A stretch of DNA of 64,000 nucleotides from Strongyloides papillosus (lineage: Eukaryota > Nematoda > Chromadorea > Rhabditida > Strongyloididae). The notes beneath the pieces were generated by a model. The model saw nothing but the letters and a program-made list of their open reading frames with translations. It was not told the origin of the DNA and did not search any database. Below, in pieces: positions 24,323 to 37,094 of the stretch. A program made the position numbers and the translations under genes. Position 1 is the first letter of the stretch. Every line of letters begins with the position of its first letter. The DNA is taken from assembly GCA_005656395.1 (NCBI GenBank), contig SRSI01000009.1:1302001-1366000 (forward strand), given 5' to 3'.

Positions 24323-25614
24323 TTATACAGACTTATTATTTTGGGATAAATCATGCAATATAATATTCATAATAGGTTCATATACTTCTTTTGGTGCCCT
24401 TAGGCCCCAAATAAAGTCCAAATGATTAAAATCTTTTAACTCAACACTTGCTTTTACAATTTCTGGGTTAAGATTTGTCAATAAATGCGTCTTGATATCT
24501 GTTGGATCACCAAGCCAATCAGAATCACCCCAATATAAATATGTATCAACATTAACATTAGAAATATCATATTCTGGTGGTGTTGATTGTCCATAATGCT
24601 TTTGATTTTCTTTCTCACTTCGATAGTCATACATTTCCTGTTTTTTTGAATGAACCATTTGCATCCAATGAACCATATTTTGAACTGATGTTGCTGCTGG
24701 TGTATGTCCCATGTAAACAGGTACTCTTGTTGCGTTTAATTGATTTGATTCAGGACCAGCAATCAAAAATAAGATATTATCACACATTCCTTTTAATAGG
24801 AAATTCTCACAAACAGCTTTATTTAGAATTTCCATAAGCCAATTATTTGGCAAAAATTCTTTATCTCCAAGTATTGTTTCAACAAGACCAATTTCAGGAT
24901 ACAAAAATTTAGCTAAAACTTCCAAAGCACCTTTAATGTGACCTAAAATTAATTTTATATATATAAAAAAATATTTTAATTAAAACTAACCTACTGTTCC
25001 AACAGGAGCTAGTGCAAAAAACTTTCTTACTTTATTTTTGAATGTTGGATCAATTGAAAGTTTTGAAAACATAGTTAAAGTTCCTTGTGAATGACCAATA
25101 TAGTAGAGATCTTTTTGACCAGAAACCTCTAATGCTTTATCTATCATTGCATCTAAATCATACTTAGCCATTTCATCCCATGAAAAAGCCCAAAATTCTT
25201 TGGAATTTGTATCAACATTTGTACTATCAATTGAATAAGTATTACCTCTCATATTTCCAAGCCAAACATCAAAACCAGCATCAGCAAAAATGAATGCAGC
25301 TGATTCTGTAGGTAAATTCGTAATCCAATTTGTTGATGAACATATTAATCCATGTTGCATGAAAACAACAGGTTTATTTTTTTCATCTTTTTGTCCTTTT
25401 CCATGCCTTATACGGTGCATATGTAATACATACCCGTCTTTTGTTGTTGCAGTTATTTCTTCAGCTGGATATCCCCAATATTCAATCATTTCAATCTTTA
25501 AGAAAATATTAAAATATAATTAACATTACTGTTTACCGGAGTCATATTGACTTCTGGATCATTACCAAAGCCATAGCATATCAATGCGAGTGAAAATATT
25601 ATAAGACTTTTCAT
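24323..25614 (-). CDS. Secreted or lysosomal acid lipase (LIPL/gastric lipase family)
   Basis: Three exons on the minus strand: 25614-25537 (signal peptide, 26 codons), 25495-24991 and 24942-24323, with introns of 41 and 48 nt. The product is 400 residues, a typical length. The family signature P-E-V-N-M-T-P then [13 protein letters not shown] crosses the first junction, and A-P-V-G-T-V-G-H-I-K-G crosses the second. The catalytic triad is Ser 162 in G-H-S-Q-G, Asp 336 in the G-D-S-D-W-L-G-D-P stretch and His 368 in F-N-H-L-D. The H-G-L oxyanion motif is also present. It should hydrolyse triglycerides or cholesteryl esters in gut lumen or lysosome. An inverted GATA site about 80 bp upstream of the ATG suggests intestinal expression. 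Confidence 0.93.
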
Positions 25615-26077
25615 TACAAGAAATATTTTGACTATGATATATTCAAAATGAAAACTTTTACTAATATGTAATTGCTTTGGAAATTATAAAACAACCTTAT
25701 CATATTTGATAAGACAGCGATAAACTGCCGTTTTATAGAAATCTCATGTTGTGACAATGTGATAGATATACTGCTCTATCATAGTATTGTTTTAAAAAAA
25801 ATCATACTTCTTTATTTTATGACAAAACTGTAGAAATCATAAAAAAGTTTATCATTTTATTGTTTATCAAATAACTCTTACATCACCGTATCTTGCTAAT
25901 TAGTATGTATAGATATAAAATTATCTCAAAATGTTCCGCATTTTTATATTAATAAGATTAAAACATCCTTTATATAAAAAATTTTACCAGCTTATCAAAC
26001 AATTTTTATTATTAAAAACACAACAAACAATATCAAATATTAAAATCAAAAACATCAACAAAATTATCATAGAAAAA
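25615..26077 (-). promoter_or_regulatory. Lipase promoter region
   Basis: This 463-bp stretch lies between the NOG1 stop and the lipase ATG. It holds several WGATA-type cores: the dyad at 25695-25712, GCGATAAAC just beyond it, and GATAGATA with CTATCATAG around 25757-25783. Confidence 0.55.
25695..25712. promoter_or_regulatory. Inverted GATA-factor site
   Basis: CTTATCA and TGATAAG form a perfect 7-bp inverted repeat with a 4-bp spacer. TGATAA is the core bound by intestinal ELT-2-type GATA factors in nematodes. Its place about 80 bp upstream of a gut-type lipase supports a functional role. Confidence 0.55.
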
Positions 26078-28070
26078 TTAACGTCTATCCGTCTTACCAA
26101 TTCCTCTTTTTCCAGAGAACAAATGTTTAGGCATTTTGGTATAAACATGTCTATCGGCTTCACCTTTTTTACCTTCAGTTCTTGTAAGTCTATTAGCAAA
26201 TTTATGTAATCTAGAAGCTTTAACACGAGCTGTTGTTGATGGCATAGAAAGGAGTCTTTTAGGAATTTTAGCAGGAGCCTTGATTTTAGGTACAAATCCG
26301 ATTTTCATCTTCTTTCCATGAAGTTGTTTTTCTGATTCAGCATGCATATTCTTAAGACGTTCATCAGAAACATCAATACCAAGAGAACCAAGTTGTGATT
26401 GTAACTTCTCTTTAGTACGTTCAGATTTACGAGCAATAACACGAGACTGTTTAGCTGTATTGATACGATCGCGAAGACGAGAATCTAAGCGTATTAATTG
26501 TTCTTTTTGAGTAATTTGTTTAGAAATTTCCAAAAGTTTCTTTGTTTCTTCATCATCTGTATCCATTTCCTCATCATAAACACCTGCAGCAACACGTGCA
26601 TCTTCATCCATTTTGATTTTATCAAATAGTTGATCGTAATTTGTATGAATAAAATCAGCAATATTGTGTCCTTCCCATACTTCTGGAATAATATCATACT
26701 TTTCATCCTCATTTTTAAGTAAATATCTTTTTTTAAGATCTAAAATGTATTTGTTTCCCATTTCTAGTTCTATTTCACGCTCAAGACGACGAGTTTTTTC
26801 GTCTCTATATAATGATAAATCATTTTCGGGACTATCAATTTCCATGGATTGAACTTTCTTTTGAAGCGTCTTTTGTTTTGCACTTTCAGGGATAAATGGT
26901 AAACGAGCCTTCTCATCTCTAGTTTTTGGGTATGCAACAAATACACGACTTAACACGCCATAATCGTTAACTTTTTTATTATGAAGTTTCTCTTCTACAC
27001 GCTGAGCAAGGAGTGCTTCACATGCATGATTTTTTAAATCTATTACTCCATCTTCTGAAACAGTAGATAATTGAATAATTGGAACACCACTAGCTTCGAT
27101 ATCTTCCAAAACTTTTTGTTTATCAGCAGGAAGATCTTGTCTTTTTAAAATATCGATTTTATTCAAACCAAGAACAACAGGCTTATTTGCAAACAATGGA
27201 CGAATACTTTCAAATAGATGAATTTGTTCTTCAATTGTTTGATTACATTGTTCACTTACATCCATCATAAAAATAACGGCTGCTTTTAAATGGGCAAGTG
27301 CAGTCACAGCCTGCATTTCAATCGTATTTCTACATTCAAGAGGTTGATCCAAGATACCAGGAGTATCAATAACCTGCCATCTAAGATATTTATAATCTAA
27401 ATGTCCAACATAAAGAGATTTCGTTGTGAAAGCATATGGTTGGACCTCAACGTCAGCACGTGTTATTTTATTGATGAATGAAGATTTACCAACATTAGGA
27501 AATCCACAAAGAATCAATGTTCTTGTGCTTGGATCGATGGAAGGAAGACGAGAAAGATGTTGACGGACTTGTTCAAGATACTCGAAACTAGATTTATTTC
27601 TAACCAATAATTTTACCATACGACCAAGAGCAGCCCTTTTTAACATTTTACAACGATACAATGAATCAGCATATTTCATCATACGAACATACTCACGAGC
27701 AATACCATCGACAAGATGTCTAGCAGTATTCATCTGACCAAGTGCAATTTTGTAGTGGTCTTTATCATATAATATATTCATAAGATCTGCATAGAAAGGA
27801 TGGACTTCCTCAACATTGGGAAATTCTGTTAAAATTTGTGTGAATTTATCATGGAGAGTTTGTTGAAGAAATTTAACTTTACGTGTATAAAAGGCTCGAA
27901 TTCTTCCTATTGAATAAGCTTTATGTACAACAGTAGGTGTTTTACGTTGAGTTTTTGATAATACAATATTTTTAAGATCCTAAAAAAATTTAATGTTATA
28001 GATGGAAAAAAAATATTAAACATACACTTGCAGTTGGAACACATGTTATACGTTTGAAATTATACGACAT
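26078..28070 (-). CDS. nog-1: Nucleolar GTP-binding protein 1 (NOG1/GTPBP4)
   Basis: Exon 1 (28070-28026, 15 codons) and exon 2 (27979-26078) join in phase 0 across a 46-nt intron, giving 648 residues against about 634 in human. The N-terminus M-S-Y-N-F-K-R-I-T and the S-K-T-Q-R-K-T-P-T-V block match the family. GTPase motifs are G1 G-F-P-N-V-G-K-S (174-181), G3 D-T-P-G (220-223) and G4 N-K-I-D (288-291). The C-terminus ends K-G-E-A-D-R-H-V and S-G-K-R-G-I-G-K-T-D-R-R, again as in the family. It acts in the nucleolus in 60S ribosomal subunit assembly. The open frame alone would start only at 27781 and miss about 81 residues. Confidence 0.96.
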
Positions 28071-29007
28071 ATTTGTTCCTTTAAACCTAAAATAAAAAAT
28101 TGAAATTATTATAATTTTTATTGGGGAAATGTATATAATAATGACTTCTACGATAGATTATGTTAATAAATTAGAGATTAAAAAAGTAAAATATTTAATA
28201 AAATAATATCATTGGTAATTTATTTAAACGTATAATTAAATATTTATGTCAAATATATATTTAATATTTTTTTCAATTATACTTGTCCAAAAAAAAGTAT
28301 AAATTGTTCCTGCACAGATATTGGAATATGGTGTGTTAAAAGAAAAATTAATAAAGGAGGTTTTTCGTGTATCTTTTCCGTATGTAAAATTTATTCTTCC
28401 ATTCTTTTTTGTAAACTTCTATTATTTTATGACTGTATCACAAGAATATTTATTTTTAAGTTTCTTAAAGCACTTTTATTTAATACGTGTCCAGATTTTT
28501 ATGATTAAAAATGTTTTCTGTTCTTATTTTTTTGTTTTTGCTGCATTTTTTTTTGTTGGATGTTTTGTAACAATGAAGGAATGTAAATTTCATATTTATG
28601 TATTTTATAATTTAATTTCTTTATTAATGAAAACAATAAATGAGTAAATTTAGTCTGATTTTTTTATAAGTTGCATAGTCAATTTCCAAAAGATCATTTT
28701 TATTTTGAATCTAATTTACTAAAATTTTGTTATTTTTAAATTGCTATTTGATTTAATCTAGGTGAATTATTTTTTTGAATAATTATTAAATTATTTTTTA
28801 TATTTATCAAGACAACAATATGTAACTACTATTTATGATACTGTAACCAAAAAATATGTAAAGATCTTTAATAGTTTAATAGACACATTATCCTCAATAT
28901 AACTATAGATTTCAAGATATAACTATATATTATTATATAAAATTAAATACAAATTATGAAATAATTTGAATATCAACGGTTTAAGTTTATAGAAATTTCA
29001 CTAATAT
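28071..29007. other. Intergenic region upstream of NOG1
   Basis: About 0.9 kb holding the NOG1 promoter and the 3' UTR of the TUT1-like gene. A 108-codon frame at 28321-28647 starts with TTG and is mostly Phe/Tyr/Leu from T-rich sequence; I do not accept it as a gene. Confidence 0.5.
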
Positions 29008-31176
29008 TTATAGTTCTGCCAAAGTTTTTGTCATAACGTTTGGAATAAAATATTGTAGAAAATGCAAAATGTCAGATAAAAACTTTTCCTGTTCATGATG
29101 TAAATCTGGATCTTTAGCGTAAAATATTTTATATTTTCCAGTTTCATAACATCCTTCTAATTTAAAAACGGTAATTATCTCAGATGGACACATTTCAGAT
29201 GAGTTACTTCTTTCTTCCATAATTTTCTTAGTAACTCTTTTTTCAAGAGACAGTGTTTTTTCATTTGGAATAATTTCTATGTGTCTTCTTATTTTTCTTC
29301 TTCCGGTCCATACAGGTGTGGAAGTGGCAAATAATCTTACCCAGTGACCATCGTTTCCTGTAATACCAGCTACTTCTTTTGAGTCATCCATATATGTATC
29401 ATCGAAGACAGAGTCGAGTAAAACAATTTGTTCCAAAATTTCGTTTAATAATGAATAAAATACTTCTTGAGGTAATGTAATCGGAACATTAATTTCACAG
29501 AGTTTTTTTAACTCCTCTCCATCTTCGTACATATCGACCATATTTTCATCATGTTCGTTACTGTCATTATGCCCTTTAATTCTCAGTATGGACAGGAAAT
29601 TTTCACGTGCCTTAATCTTAGCGATAGATAATAACATGTTAGTTTTCATTTTCCTCCAATATTTAAAAGTAACTCTTTGGCCAATATTATGAGTAATCTC
29701 AATTGGGTCTTGAATATTTACTGCAGATGAAAATTTTTTTTGAGTATCTTCGTCAAAATGATAGTGATCATTAAATTCCTTGGTAGTGAGAAATCTTTCA
29801 ATAGGAAGGCACATGATAAGTTTTGGGTTGAACTTTGTTACAGTAAAAGTAAAAAAATCACGGAAAAGATAAGACATAGTAACATCGGGAAATTGGAAGG
29901 GAGAAACTTTAAAACCACATTTAAATCCATTAACAATAAATTTATCATCTACTATATTACTTGGAATAAAATTTCGATTTCTAAGATAAAATATTGCCAT
30001 CAGTGTAATTGAATAAGAGGTAAAATATCCGCTATTATCTTGTGAATTTTTACCTCTCAGAAGATTTGTTGTTGAAGACCAAAGACGTAAAGCAAATATA
30101 AATTTGAAAATTCTTCCTGTTGTGTCAGCTTTAATGATATCTGAGAACCAATTAAATTTTACCACTCCAAGTTTGTTATTACAACTTAGATCTAAAATAA
30201 ATTTATTTCTAATGGCAATTTGAAGTAGTGGTACTTTTTTATTTAATATAAAACTAATTTCAGTTACGATCCCTGTTGTTTTTTTTATATGGGAAATAAT
30301 TTTGCAGAGAAGTCTAATACGATTTTGTACTGATAATGATGAAAATTCTTTAAGTGTAACTTTATTTTCCAAAAGAAATTGTGGATCTAATGTTAACAAT
30401 GTTTCAGAATTTCGGCAGGCAATATTATTGTTATTAACAGGATGACAATCAAAATCTTCCGAAAAAAGTAGTGTTCCATCTACATCAGAATATTTTGTTG
30501 ACAAACCTGATATAAGGCTTCCAAATACTTGAATGTTCAAAGAAGGTACAAAATATTTTTGAATGCAAGTGGCAAGTGTATCAATTATATTTAATCTTCG
30601 TTGAATCTATAAAGGGATTAACATGTAATAGATAAGTTAATAAAACTTACTCTTTCTTTGTTAATAGTAAGAGCATCAACAAGCAACTCTATTTGCTTTT
30701 CAAAGTCATGTTCATTCTCTAATAATTCACCTATTGCACCTATATCAATGTCAGAATACTTTAATCTTTTTATAACACTAGAAAACGAAACTTTTCTTTT
30801 TTCAACAATTATTTCATGCTAAAATATATTATAATTTGACATAAAATAAACCTACATTATGTAACATAAAGTTACCATTTTCAAGAAATCTTTTGGCACT
30901 AGAGTTATTTTTAAATTCTATTATTACATAGTATTTGTTATTAAGATCAGGTATAACTCTATCAATATCACCAAATTTTTCACCTATCTCTTTAATCCAA
31001 TCTGTACCATATTCTATCTCCTTCTGAAATCCCTTTAAAAAAACACTTCTTGAAGCAATTTCTACAAGCTTACGCTCCTCTTCCACATTTGCTGCATGCT
31101 TTTTTCCCCCGTAATGTGCATTCAATGAAGCTTCAGAATGGCATGAAACATGACAAACTTCACAAGAATAATGCAT
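29008..31176 (-). CDS. TUT1/Star-PAP-like terminal nucleotidyltransferase (U6 snRNA uridylyltransferase type)
   Basis: Exons 31176-30856, 30818-30651 and 30606-29008 join in phase 0 across introns of 37 and 44 nt, giving 695 residues. A U1C-type C2H2 zinc finger (C5, C8, H21, H27) opens the protein. A short RRM follows (S-V-F-L-K-G-F and Y-Y-V-I-I-E-F). The polymerase-beta-type catalytic core then has G-S at 192-193, Asp 204 and Asp 206 in S-D-V-D, and a third Asp near 302 (F-I-L-D-L-S). A PAP-associated region follows. Zinc finger plus RRM plus split catalytic core is the layout of TUT1, which uridylates U6 snRNA or polyadenylates selected mRNAs in the nucleus. It shares a 254-bp divergent promoter with the casein kinase gene. 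Confidence 0.88.
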
Positions 31177-31430
31177 TTTTCACTCTAAAATAATTTTTAC
31201 CAATGCATTAATAGTGTAAAATATGTCATGAGTAATAAAAAATAACCGAAAAAGCAAATCATTAATTTATCAACATATAATTTTTATCTTTATCACTAGA
31301 GCTTGTGTCATTACTTTTAGCGATCGCCATGTCCTACAACGATTGTTACTTATAAGTCTACTAAACAATGGAAAAAAGTCACTATTCCCCCTGATAGTCA
31401 TTTACAACAAATTAGCTTTCAGCATTAGAA
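31177..31430. promoter_or_regulatory. Divergent promoter, TUT1-like / CK2 beta
   Basis: Only 254 bp separate the two start codons. The palindrome GCGATCGC lies at 31320-31327, close to the middle. In sequence this AT-rich such an octamer is very unlikely by chance, so it is a candidate shared control site. Confidence 0.5.
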
Positions 31431-32180
31431 ATGAGTAGTTCTGAGGAGGTTTCATGGGTCACATGGTTTTGTGGACTTCGTGGTAATGATTTTTTCTGTG
31501 AGGTTAGTTTTTTGTATATAATTTATCTAATATTAAATATTTGATTTAAAGGTTGATGAAGATTATATTCAAGATAGATTCAATTTAACTGGCTTATCTG
31601 AACAGGTGCCACACTTTAGAAATGCTATGGATATGATTCTTGATCTAGAACCAGGTATGTTATTTATTTATATGAATTTTTATTTTTAGATGATGAGTAT
31701 GATGAAGTTCATTCTGATGTAGTTGAACAAGCAGCTGAGATGCTATATGGTTTGATTCATGCACGTTATATTCTTACTAATCGTGGTATTCAATTAATGT
31801 TGGAGAAATATCGTAATGAAGAGTTTGGAAATTGTCCACGAGTTTACTGTGAAGGACAGGCTACACTTCCAATTGGGTTATCTGATGTATGTGGGGAATC
31901 CATGGTTAAATTATACTGCCCAAAATGTTGTGATATTTTTAACCCCCGTTCATCTAAATATAGTCACACTGACGGAGCTTACTTTGGAACTGGTTTTCCA
32001 CATATGTTGTTTTTTGTTCATCCAGAATTAAGACCAAAAACTCCAACTAAATACTACATCCCACGTTTGTATGGTTTTAAAGTGCATTCATCTGTGTATG
32101 CCCATACACCAAATAACAGTCAAAAAAGAATGTTGAAAGAAGAGGAATCAAAAGAGGAACAGTCAACAAGTAGTAAATAG
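31431..32180 (+). CDS. kin-10: Casein kinase 2 regulatory beta subunit
   Basis: Exons 31431-31502, 31552-31654 and 31690-32180 (introns 49 and 35 nt) give 221 residues. The start [10 protein letters not shown] is the family's N-terminus with its autophosphorylation serines. An acidic D-D-E-Y-D-E loop follows. The zinc-binding Cys are at about 107, 112, 135 and 138 (C-P-R-V-Y-C and C-P-K-C), which form the dimer interface. F-H-P-type motif residues F-V-H-P-E and the P-R-L-Y-G-F-K block complete the match. It stabilises the CK2 tetramer and sets substrate choice in nucleus and cytoplasm. The tail after Y-A-H-T-P is a short Lys/Glu/Ser extension. AATAAA is at 32430. Symbol given after the C. elegans ortholog. 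Confidence 0.96.
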
Positions 32181-32484
32181 ACAATTCTTAGACTAAATCT
32201 AAGTTTTGTTTTACTTTTTTTTAATTATTATGAATCATCAAATTGGTAATGCCTCTTCTTTGTTTGAAGATATTTCGTGTGACGCTGTTTACATACATTT
32301 TAATTCGCATTGTTTTGTATACATCATTGATGAATAGTATAGATCGTCTATTTGTATTGAAAACGTTTCTATTATCCTAATACTATATGTTTTAGAACGA
32401 TGTGTAAACTATTTAATCTGATATAATTTAATAAAACTGTTTTAAGATTTTATTGTAAAAAAAATTGAAGTTTTTAAAATGGTG
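32181..32484. other. Convergent 3' UTR region
   Basis: A gap of 304 bp between the CK2 beta stop and the MFS transporter stop. It holds the AATAAA of CK2 beta (32430-32435). It is somewhat less AT-rich around 32240-32380, as expected of 3' UTR sequence. Confidence 0.5.
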
Positions 32485-34290
32485 TTATATAATTTTTTTA
32501 CCATGAGGAGTAAAATGTATCAATAATGTTAAAACTAATGTAATAAACGGAAATACAGACACCATTATAAATACCCATGTATATCCCAGATCAACTAGTA
32601 AATATTGACTTGTTATCGCCAATAAAATTCCAGAAAACGTGGTAGACAGTATTAAAAGGCCGTAATTAGTTGCTTTGTATTTTGATCCAAAACATTTAAC
32701 AGTTGCTGTTATAAATAAAGCATGAGTTGCTGCTAAGCAGATAAACATTAGTACCAACTATAATTAGGTATTAGATTAAAGAAATGTTAAAATTACCCAT
32801 ATGAAATATACGTATTGTCCAAACAATTTAGTTAATGGCATAGTTAACAGTAATCCACAAGAACAAAAACTTGCAATCGACATCGTTACTTGAAAACTTG
32901 TTACATCTGTAAGTAATCCCCATCCAATTCTAGCTATTGCATTAGCAATCGAACCAACTGAAAATGCGTAGGCTAAAAATTTGTCATCCGAAATAAATGT
33001 TTCACCGAATGTTTTATAAAAATTATAATAAAAATTTCCATAAAAAGAACAACAAAATAAAGCCATGAATAAAAGATAAAATGTTGAACTTTTTAAGACA
33101 TTTAATGGAGTCATAGATAAATCTTCTGTTTTTAAATCGTTAGAAACGGTAATTGATAATGAACTTATTGATGACGTTTCTGATTTATCATTTTTTAATA
33201 TTTCTTCCTAAAAAAATGGATGTATATTTGTTTTTTACTTAAAGTTTTTTTACAATCACAATATAGTTTTACATTATATATAGAGAAACTAACAATTTCT
33301 CCTTCTATTTTATCTTCTATTTCAGGATCATTATCATTATTAATATCATTAAGATATGTGTACATTATGTTACTATATCTATCATTACCGTTGTTAAAAT
33401 TGTAAAATTTTTGGGTTTTGAGAGATAAAAAATATAACATCTTATTAATAATAAATATTTGCATATTATTAAGAAAAGAAATATCCTCAATTGTATATTT
33501 ATTATTAAATCTTACAAATACAGATTGTTCATTTAATAACTCTTCATTTAACTAAAAAAACAATTTTTTTTCTTTTTTGTATTTATCTTACCTCATCTGA
33601 ATTTACAGGTGGATTACACATTACAATTAATCCTATACATTGCATGATTATGTAAACAATACTTAATTTAAAAAATATATTTGGTACATTTTCTAGTAAC
33701 TCTTGTTGTGTAAAATATCCCTCTGTTGATGTTTTTAAATTTTTCGGATTTATTAATTCCGTTTGAATTGGGGCAAAAATGCTGGAACTTATACCAAAAC
33801 CTCCAGCAACAATTCCAGATACAAATCCAACATTTTTTGGTGCCCAATTTATTGCAACGGCTAAAGCAGTTACGTATGCTATCCCTTGCCCTAATCCAAA
33901 CATAATACCATATGTTATAAAAAATGCATTAAAGGAATGAGAAATTGTATATGATGATAAAAAAACACCTAACGACATAGTAAAGCATCCAATACCTATT
34001 GCAATTCTTGGTGTTAAATGCATTGATAAATGTCCACCAATAATCATTGCAAAAGGAAAACAACCTTGAAATGTTGGAATCCATATCATATGCTCAATTT
34101 TTATATTTGGATTTGTATAGTTTTTCATATATGATGCCATGTATGGAAGCATATTTCCAAATGTATGGTACGTTCCTAGTGATAAATGAATTAAAACTGC
34201 TCCACAAATAATGATACATAATCGTGTCGTTGGGTGCAATTTCATGAGGATATGTGCAATAGGATCTGTTTTCTTAGTAAAGGATAGCAT
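32485..34290 (-). CDS. Major facilitator superfamily transporter (monocarboxylate/oxalate-formate type)
   Basis: Four exons are predicted: 34290-33592, 33551-33294, 33207-32797 and 32757-32485, with introns of 40, 86 and 39 nt, all phase 0, giving about 546 residues. Exon 1 codes for six transmembrane helices (for example A-V-L-I-H-L-S-L-G-T-Y and G-G-F-G-I-S-S-S-I-F). A hydrophilic, Asn/Asp/Glu-rich central loop follows, then six more helices in exons 3 and 4. Residue pattern and topology suit the SLC16/OFA branch of MFS carriers; the substrate cannot be read from sequence. The 86-nt intron is the least certain: an open frame runs on past its GTTAGT donor, but the frame joins correctly only if the intron is removed. 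Confidence 0.82.
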
Positions 34291-35720
34291 TTTTAAGTAA
34301 TAAATATAGAGCAGATAATTCTTAATGAATAAAATTTATATATTATGAAAATTAAAATATTAAATATTATTACTGTTATTAACCATAATCCAATGCGTAA
34401 ATTAATAAAAAAATTGTACCCTTATAAATTCTATATTTTTTTCTGTAAATAAAATATTATAATAGTTATATTTTATTTTGAAATATGTTAATTATTGTTA
34501 AGAAAATAACAAAAATAGATATAATCTATATCATCAATAAAATGAATGCGGGCATAACTGTGGGTGTACTATGTCATACAACAAATGGCCAAATTTAGTA
34601 GAAGTAATATTTATTTGTATTGGAAGAAGTTATAAGTCTCTACTATTAATAAAATAATTATAAAAATGAATTTAGAGAATAAAAATGTAAAGTATTAATA
34701 TATAAAATTTCAAATGATATTTTAAATTTTTTCATGATACTTAGCAAATAATTTTTTTAAAAAATTTATTTCCTGATATGACTAATTGAGTATTTAATCA
34801 TTCTTTAAATACCATCTTAAGAATTTTTATAATAGCGTAAATGTTAATAAAATTTTCTAATTAAAAATAAAAGGTTAATTAATATGAAAAAAAACTATAA
34901 ATATTGGCAAAAAAAGAATACTTAAAATTTTTAATAAAATGTTTTAGATTATAGAATTAATTCTACCAGAATAAGTACTTTTTTAGTTAAACATAAAGAG
35001 AATGCAAAATTCATATAATATAATAAATTTTAAAATATGTTTAAAGATCTATCCAATGTTGTTTCATTTTATGGTAATGATAAATAAGAAAAATAATAAA
35101 ATAAAAAGTATCATTTCTAATGTTATTTTGTAACATTTAACCTAATTATATTTTTTATAATACTTTTAGCATCTATAATTAACATCAAAATTTTTAAAAT
35201 TTATATAACAAAATAGCTGCTTGTTATTTTTATGCTTTTTTTTACAAACATCAAGTACATCCATTATTTTGCTATTATACTCGCTAAACTATACATAATA
35301 ATTGTAAAATTGAAACGGTAATCATAATAATAAAATTTTGACCAAAATTTTGGTTTTTTACTAAAAGATTATTACCTTAAAAAATTTATTTATAATACAT
35401 TTAATCATTTTGGTAAATTATTGCAAAATTTTTTTAGTAGAAAAGAATAATTTTCTTTGATATAAACAGGTTCAGGCTTTTTGTAAAACAGTAGCGTTTT
35501 TTTTTTGTTTGTCATTATTTGATATTTTTTAAGGTATAATTTATATAAATGTTCTGGTTTTTAAATGATTTTTGATGTATCATTTATTAAAGGAAATATT
35601 AAAAGAAATTATTAAAAATATATAACAATATATTATTGTGTCATTTTTATTAATTTTACAAATTAATTAAATATAAGATATATAAGATAGTTAATACATT
35701 GGTATTAAAATGGTTGTTAT
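34291..35720. other. AT-rich intergenic region
   Basis: About 1.4 kb between the MFS gene start and the 3' end of the Thr-rich secreted protein gene. Nothing recognised beyond A/T runs. Confidence 0.5.
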
Positions 35721-37094
35721 TTATTTTTTACCAGTGTTGGTCATGTAATGGACTGATTGGTACCATTTTCCTGGTTGAAATTTGGTCCAAAAACCATTCG
35801 TGTTAGGTTGATCACCTTTGACATCATCTAATGAATCAGAATCTATATCATTTGGCAATATGTCAACTTCTTTAGAAATATCTTTTTCATTCTCTGTTGT
35901 ATTTAATGTAGTTGAGGAAAGATCTGCTATTTTTTTGTTTTCTTCTGATGAAGAAATTGTGGAAGATATTAAAGGTTGTGTTTGAAGACGAATCATTGGT
36001 GTTTTAATTTTTTTAAATTTTTTTTTCTTCAACTTTGGTTTTAGTGTTGTAGTAGTAGTAGTTGTTGTTGTTGTTGTACTTGTTAAAGTTGTTATATCTT
36101 CAATTGATTCCTCTTCTGATTCTTCTGTATTTTCTGTTGCCTCAGTTGTTTTGTCAGATGAATGAACTTCTAACTCTTTTTCAGTTGTTTCTTTACTATT
36201 TTCTTGTTTATTATTGTTAACATTTGGTTTTTCAGTGGTACTTTTTAGTAATTTTTGCCAAAATGGTAAATGCTTTGCAGTTGTTTTATCTTTTGCTCCA
36301 ACTGTAAATCTATCCCAGATATTTGGTTTTGAGGTGGTTATAGAGTTTCCTTCCTCCTTAGTTATATTAACTTCAGTATTTTCATTTTTTGTTTTAATGT
36401 TTTTCTTTATAAATTTATTATTTATATTTATTACACTGTTTACTTCTTTAATATTTTTCCCATTATTTTTTTCTTTATTTGTTGTGATACCTTCTATCTG
36501 TGAGTTTTCAATACCAATGAAAGTTGAATTAAGAAGACCATGAGAGTTACAAATTGCTGTGGCATAACATCTACTTAATGTTTGGTGAATAAAACTTTTT
36601 GCTTTATATGTATCCTTTCTACTTTTTGATAGTATTTGATCAAAGTTACCGTTATTTTTACAATAGACAGAATCACTAGCATCTTGACAACTGAATGATA
36701 GAGTTTCACCTTGTTCATAACAATAATTAAAGCACATTATACCGAAACCCATCTGTTTACATGCTCCATGTCTGGCTTTATAAATTGAAGCACATGTTTT
36801 TTTTAATTGGAAATTTGAACCAATTGGTTCTTTAGAACCTGGTCGAGGAAGTATCCAAGTTTTGTCTAATGATTTCAATAAATTGTTCAACTTTTCAACA
36901 TCTAATGTTTCAGATCTTCCTTGTCTTATAGTTGATGATTGACTTGATGTAAGTACAACATTTTGATTAGATTGTATATTTTGTCTCGAATTATAAGTAT
37001 TAGAACCATATCTATTTTGAGCTAATGTTTGATATAATATACATAAAATAAAAATAAATAGGCGTTTGTTAAAACGAAAAATATATATACTCAT
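35721..37094 (-). CDS. Secreted nematode protein with conserved Cys domain and Thr-rich tail
   Basis: A single frame of 457 codons with a signal peptide (hydrophobic I-F-I-L-C-I-L-Y, cleavage near L-A-Q). Residues about 100-190 hold eight to ten Cys in a compact domain with motifs [17 protein letters not shown] and S-R-C-Y-A-T-A-I-C. The rest is low-complexity Ser/Thr/Asn/Glu/Lys sequence, including an uninterrupted run of about 11 Thr (codons around 36046-36080) and a Lys-rich block, so heavy O-glycosylation is likely. I do not recognise the Cys domain as a named family. It is probably extracellular; function unknown. Confidence 0.72.
   Translation of the reverse strand: MSIYIFRFNKRLFIFILCILYQTLAQNRYGSNTYNSRQNIQSNQNVVLTSSQSSTIRQGRSETLDVEKLNNLLKSLDKTWILPRPGSKEPIGSNFQLKKTCASIYKARHGACKQMGFGIMCFNYCYEQGETLSFSCQDASDSVYCKNNGNFDQILSKSRKDTYKAKSFIHQTLSRCYATAICNSHGLLNSTFIGIENSQIEGITTNKEKNNGKNIKEVNSVININNKFIKKNIKTKNENTEVNITKEEGNSITTSKPNIWDRFTVGAKDKTTAKHLPFWQKLLKSTTEKPNVNNNKQENSKETTEKELEVHSSDKTTEATENTEESEEESIEDITTLTSTTTTTTTTTTTLKPKLKKKKFKKIKTPMIRLQTQPLISSTISSSEENKKIADLSSTTLNTTENEKDISKEVDILPNDIDSDSLDDVKGDQPNTNGFWTKFQPGKWYQSVHYMTNTGKK

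Noticed and set aside
28321..28647. 108-codon plus-strand open frame
   Set aside because: It starts with TTG, is made of Phe/Tyr/Leu/Ile from T-rich sequence and has no domain or splice context.
33195..33464. Separate 89-codon minus-strand gene
   Set aside because: It is the MFS transporter's second exon read through the GTTAGT donor; the flanking exons join in phase around it.
36046..36080. Trinucleotide run as microsatellite
   Set aside because: It lies in frame in the secreted protein gene and codes for a Thr run, so it is treated as part of the gene.
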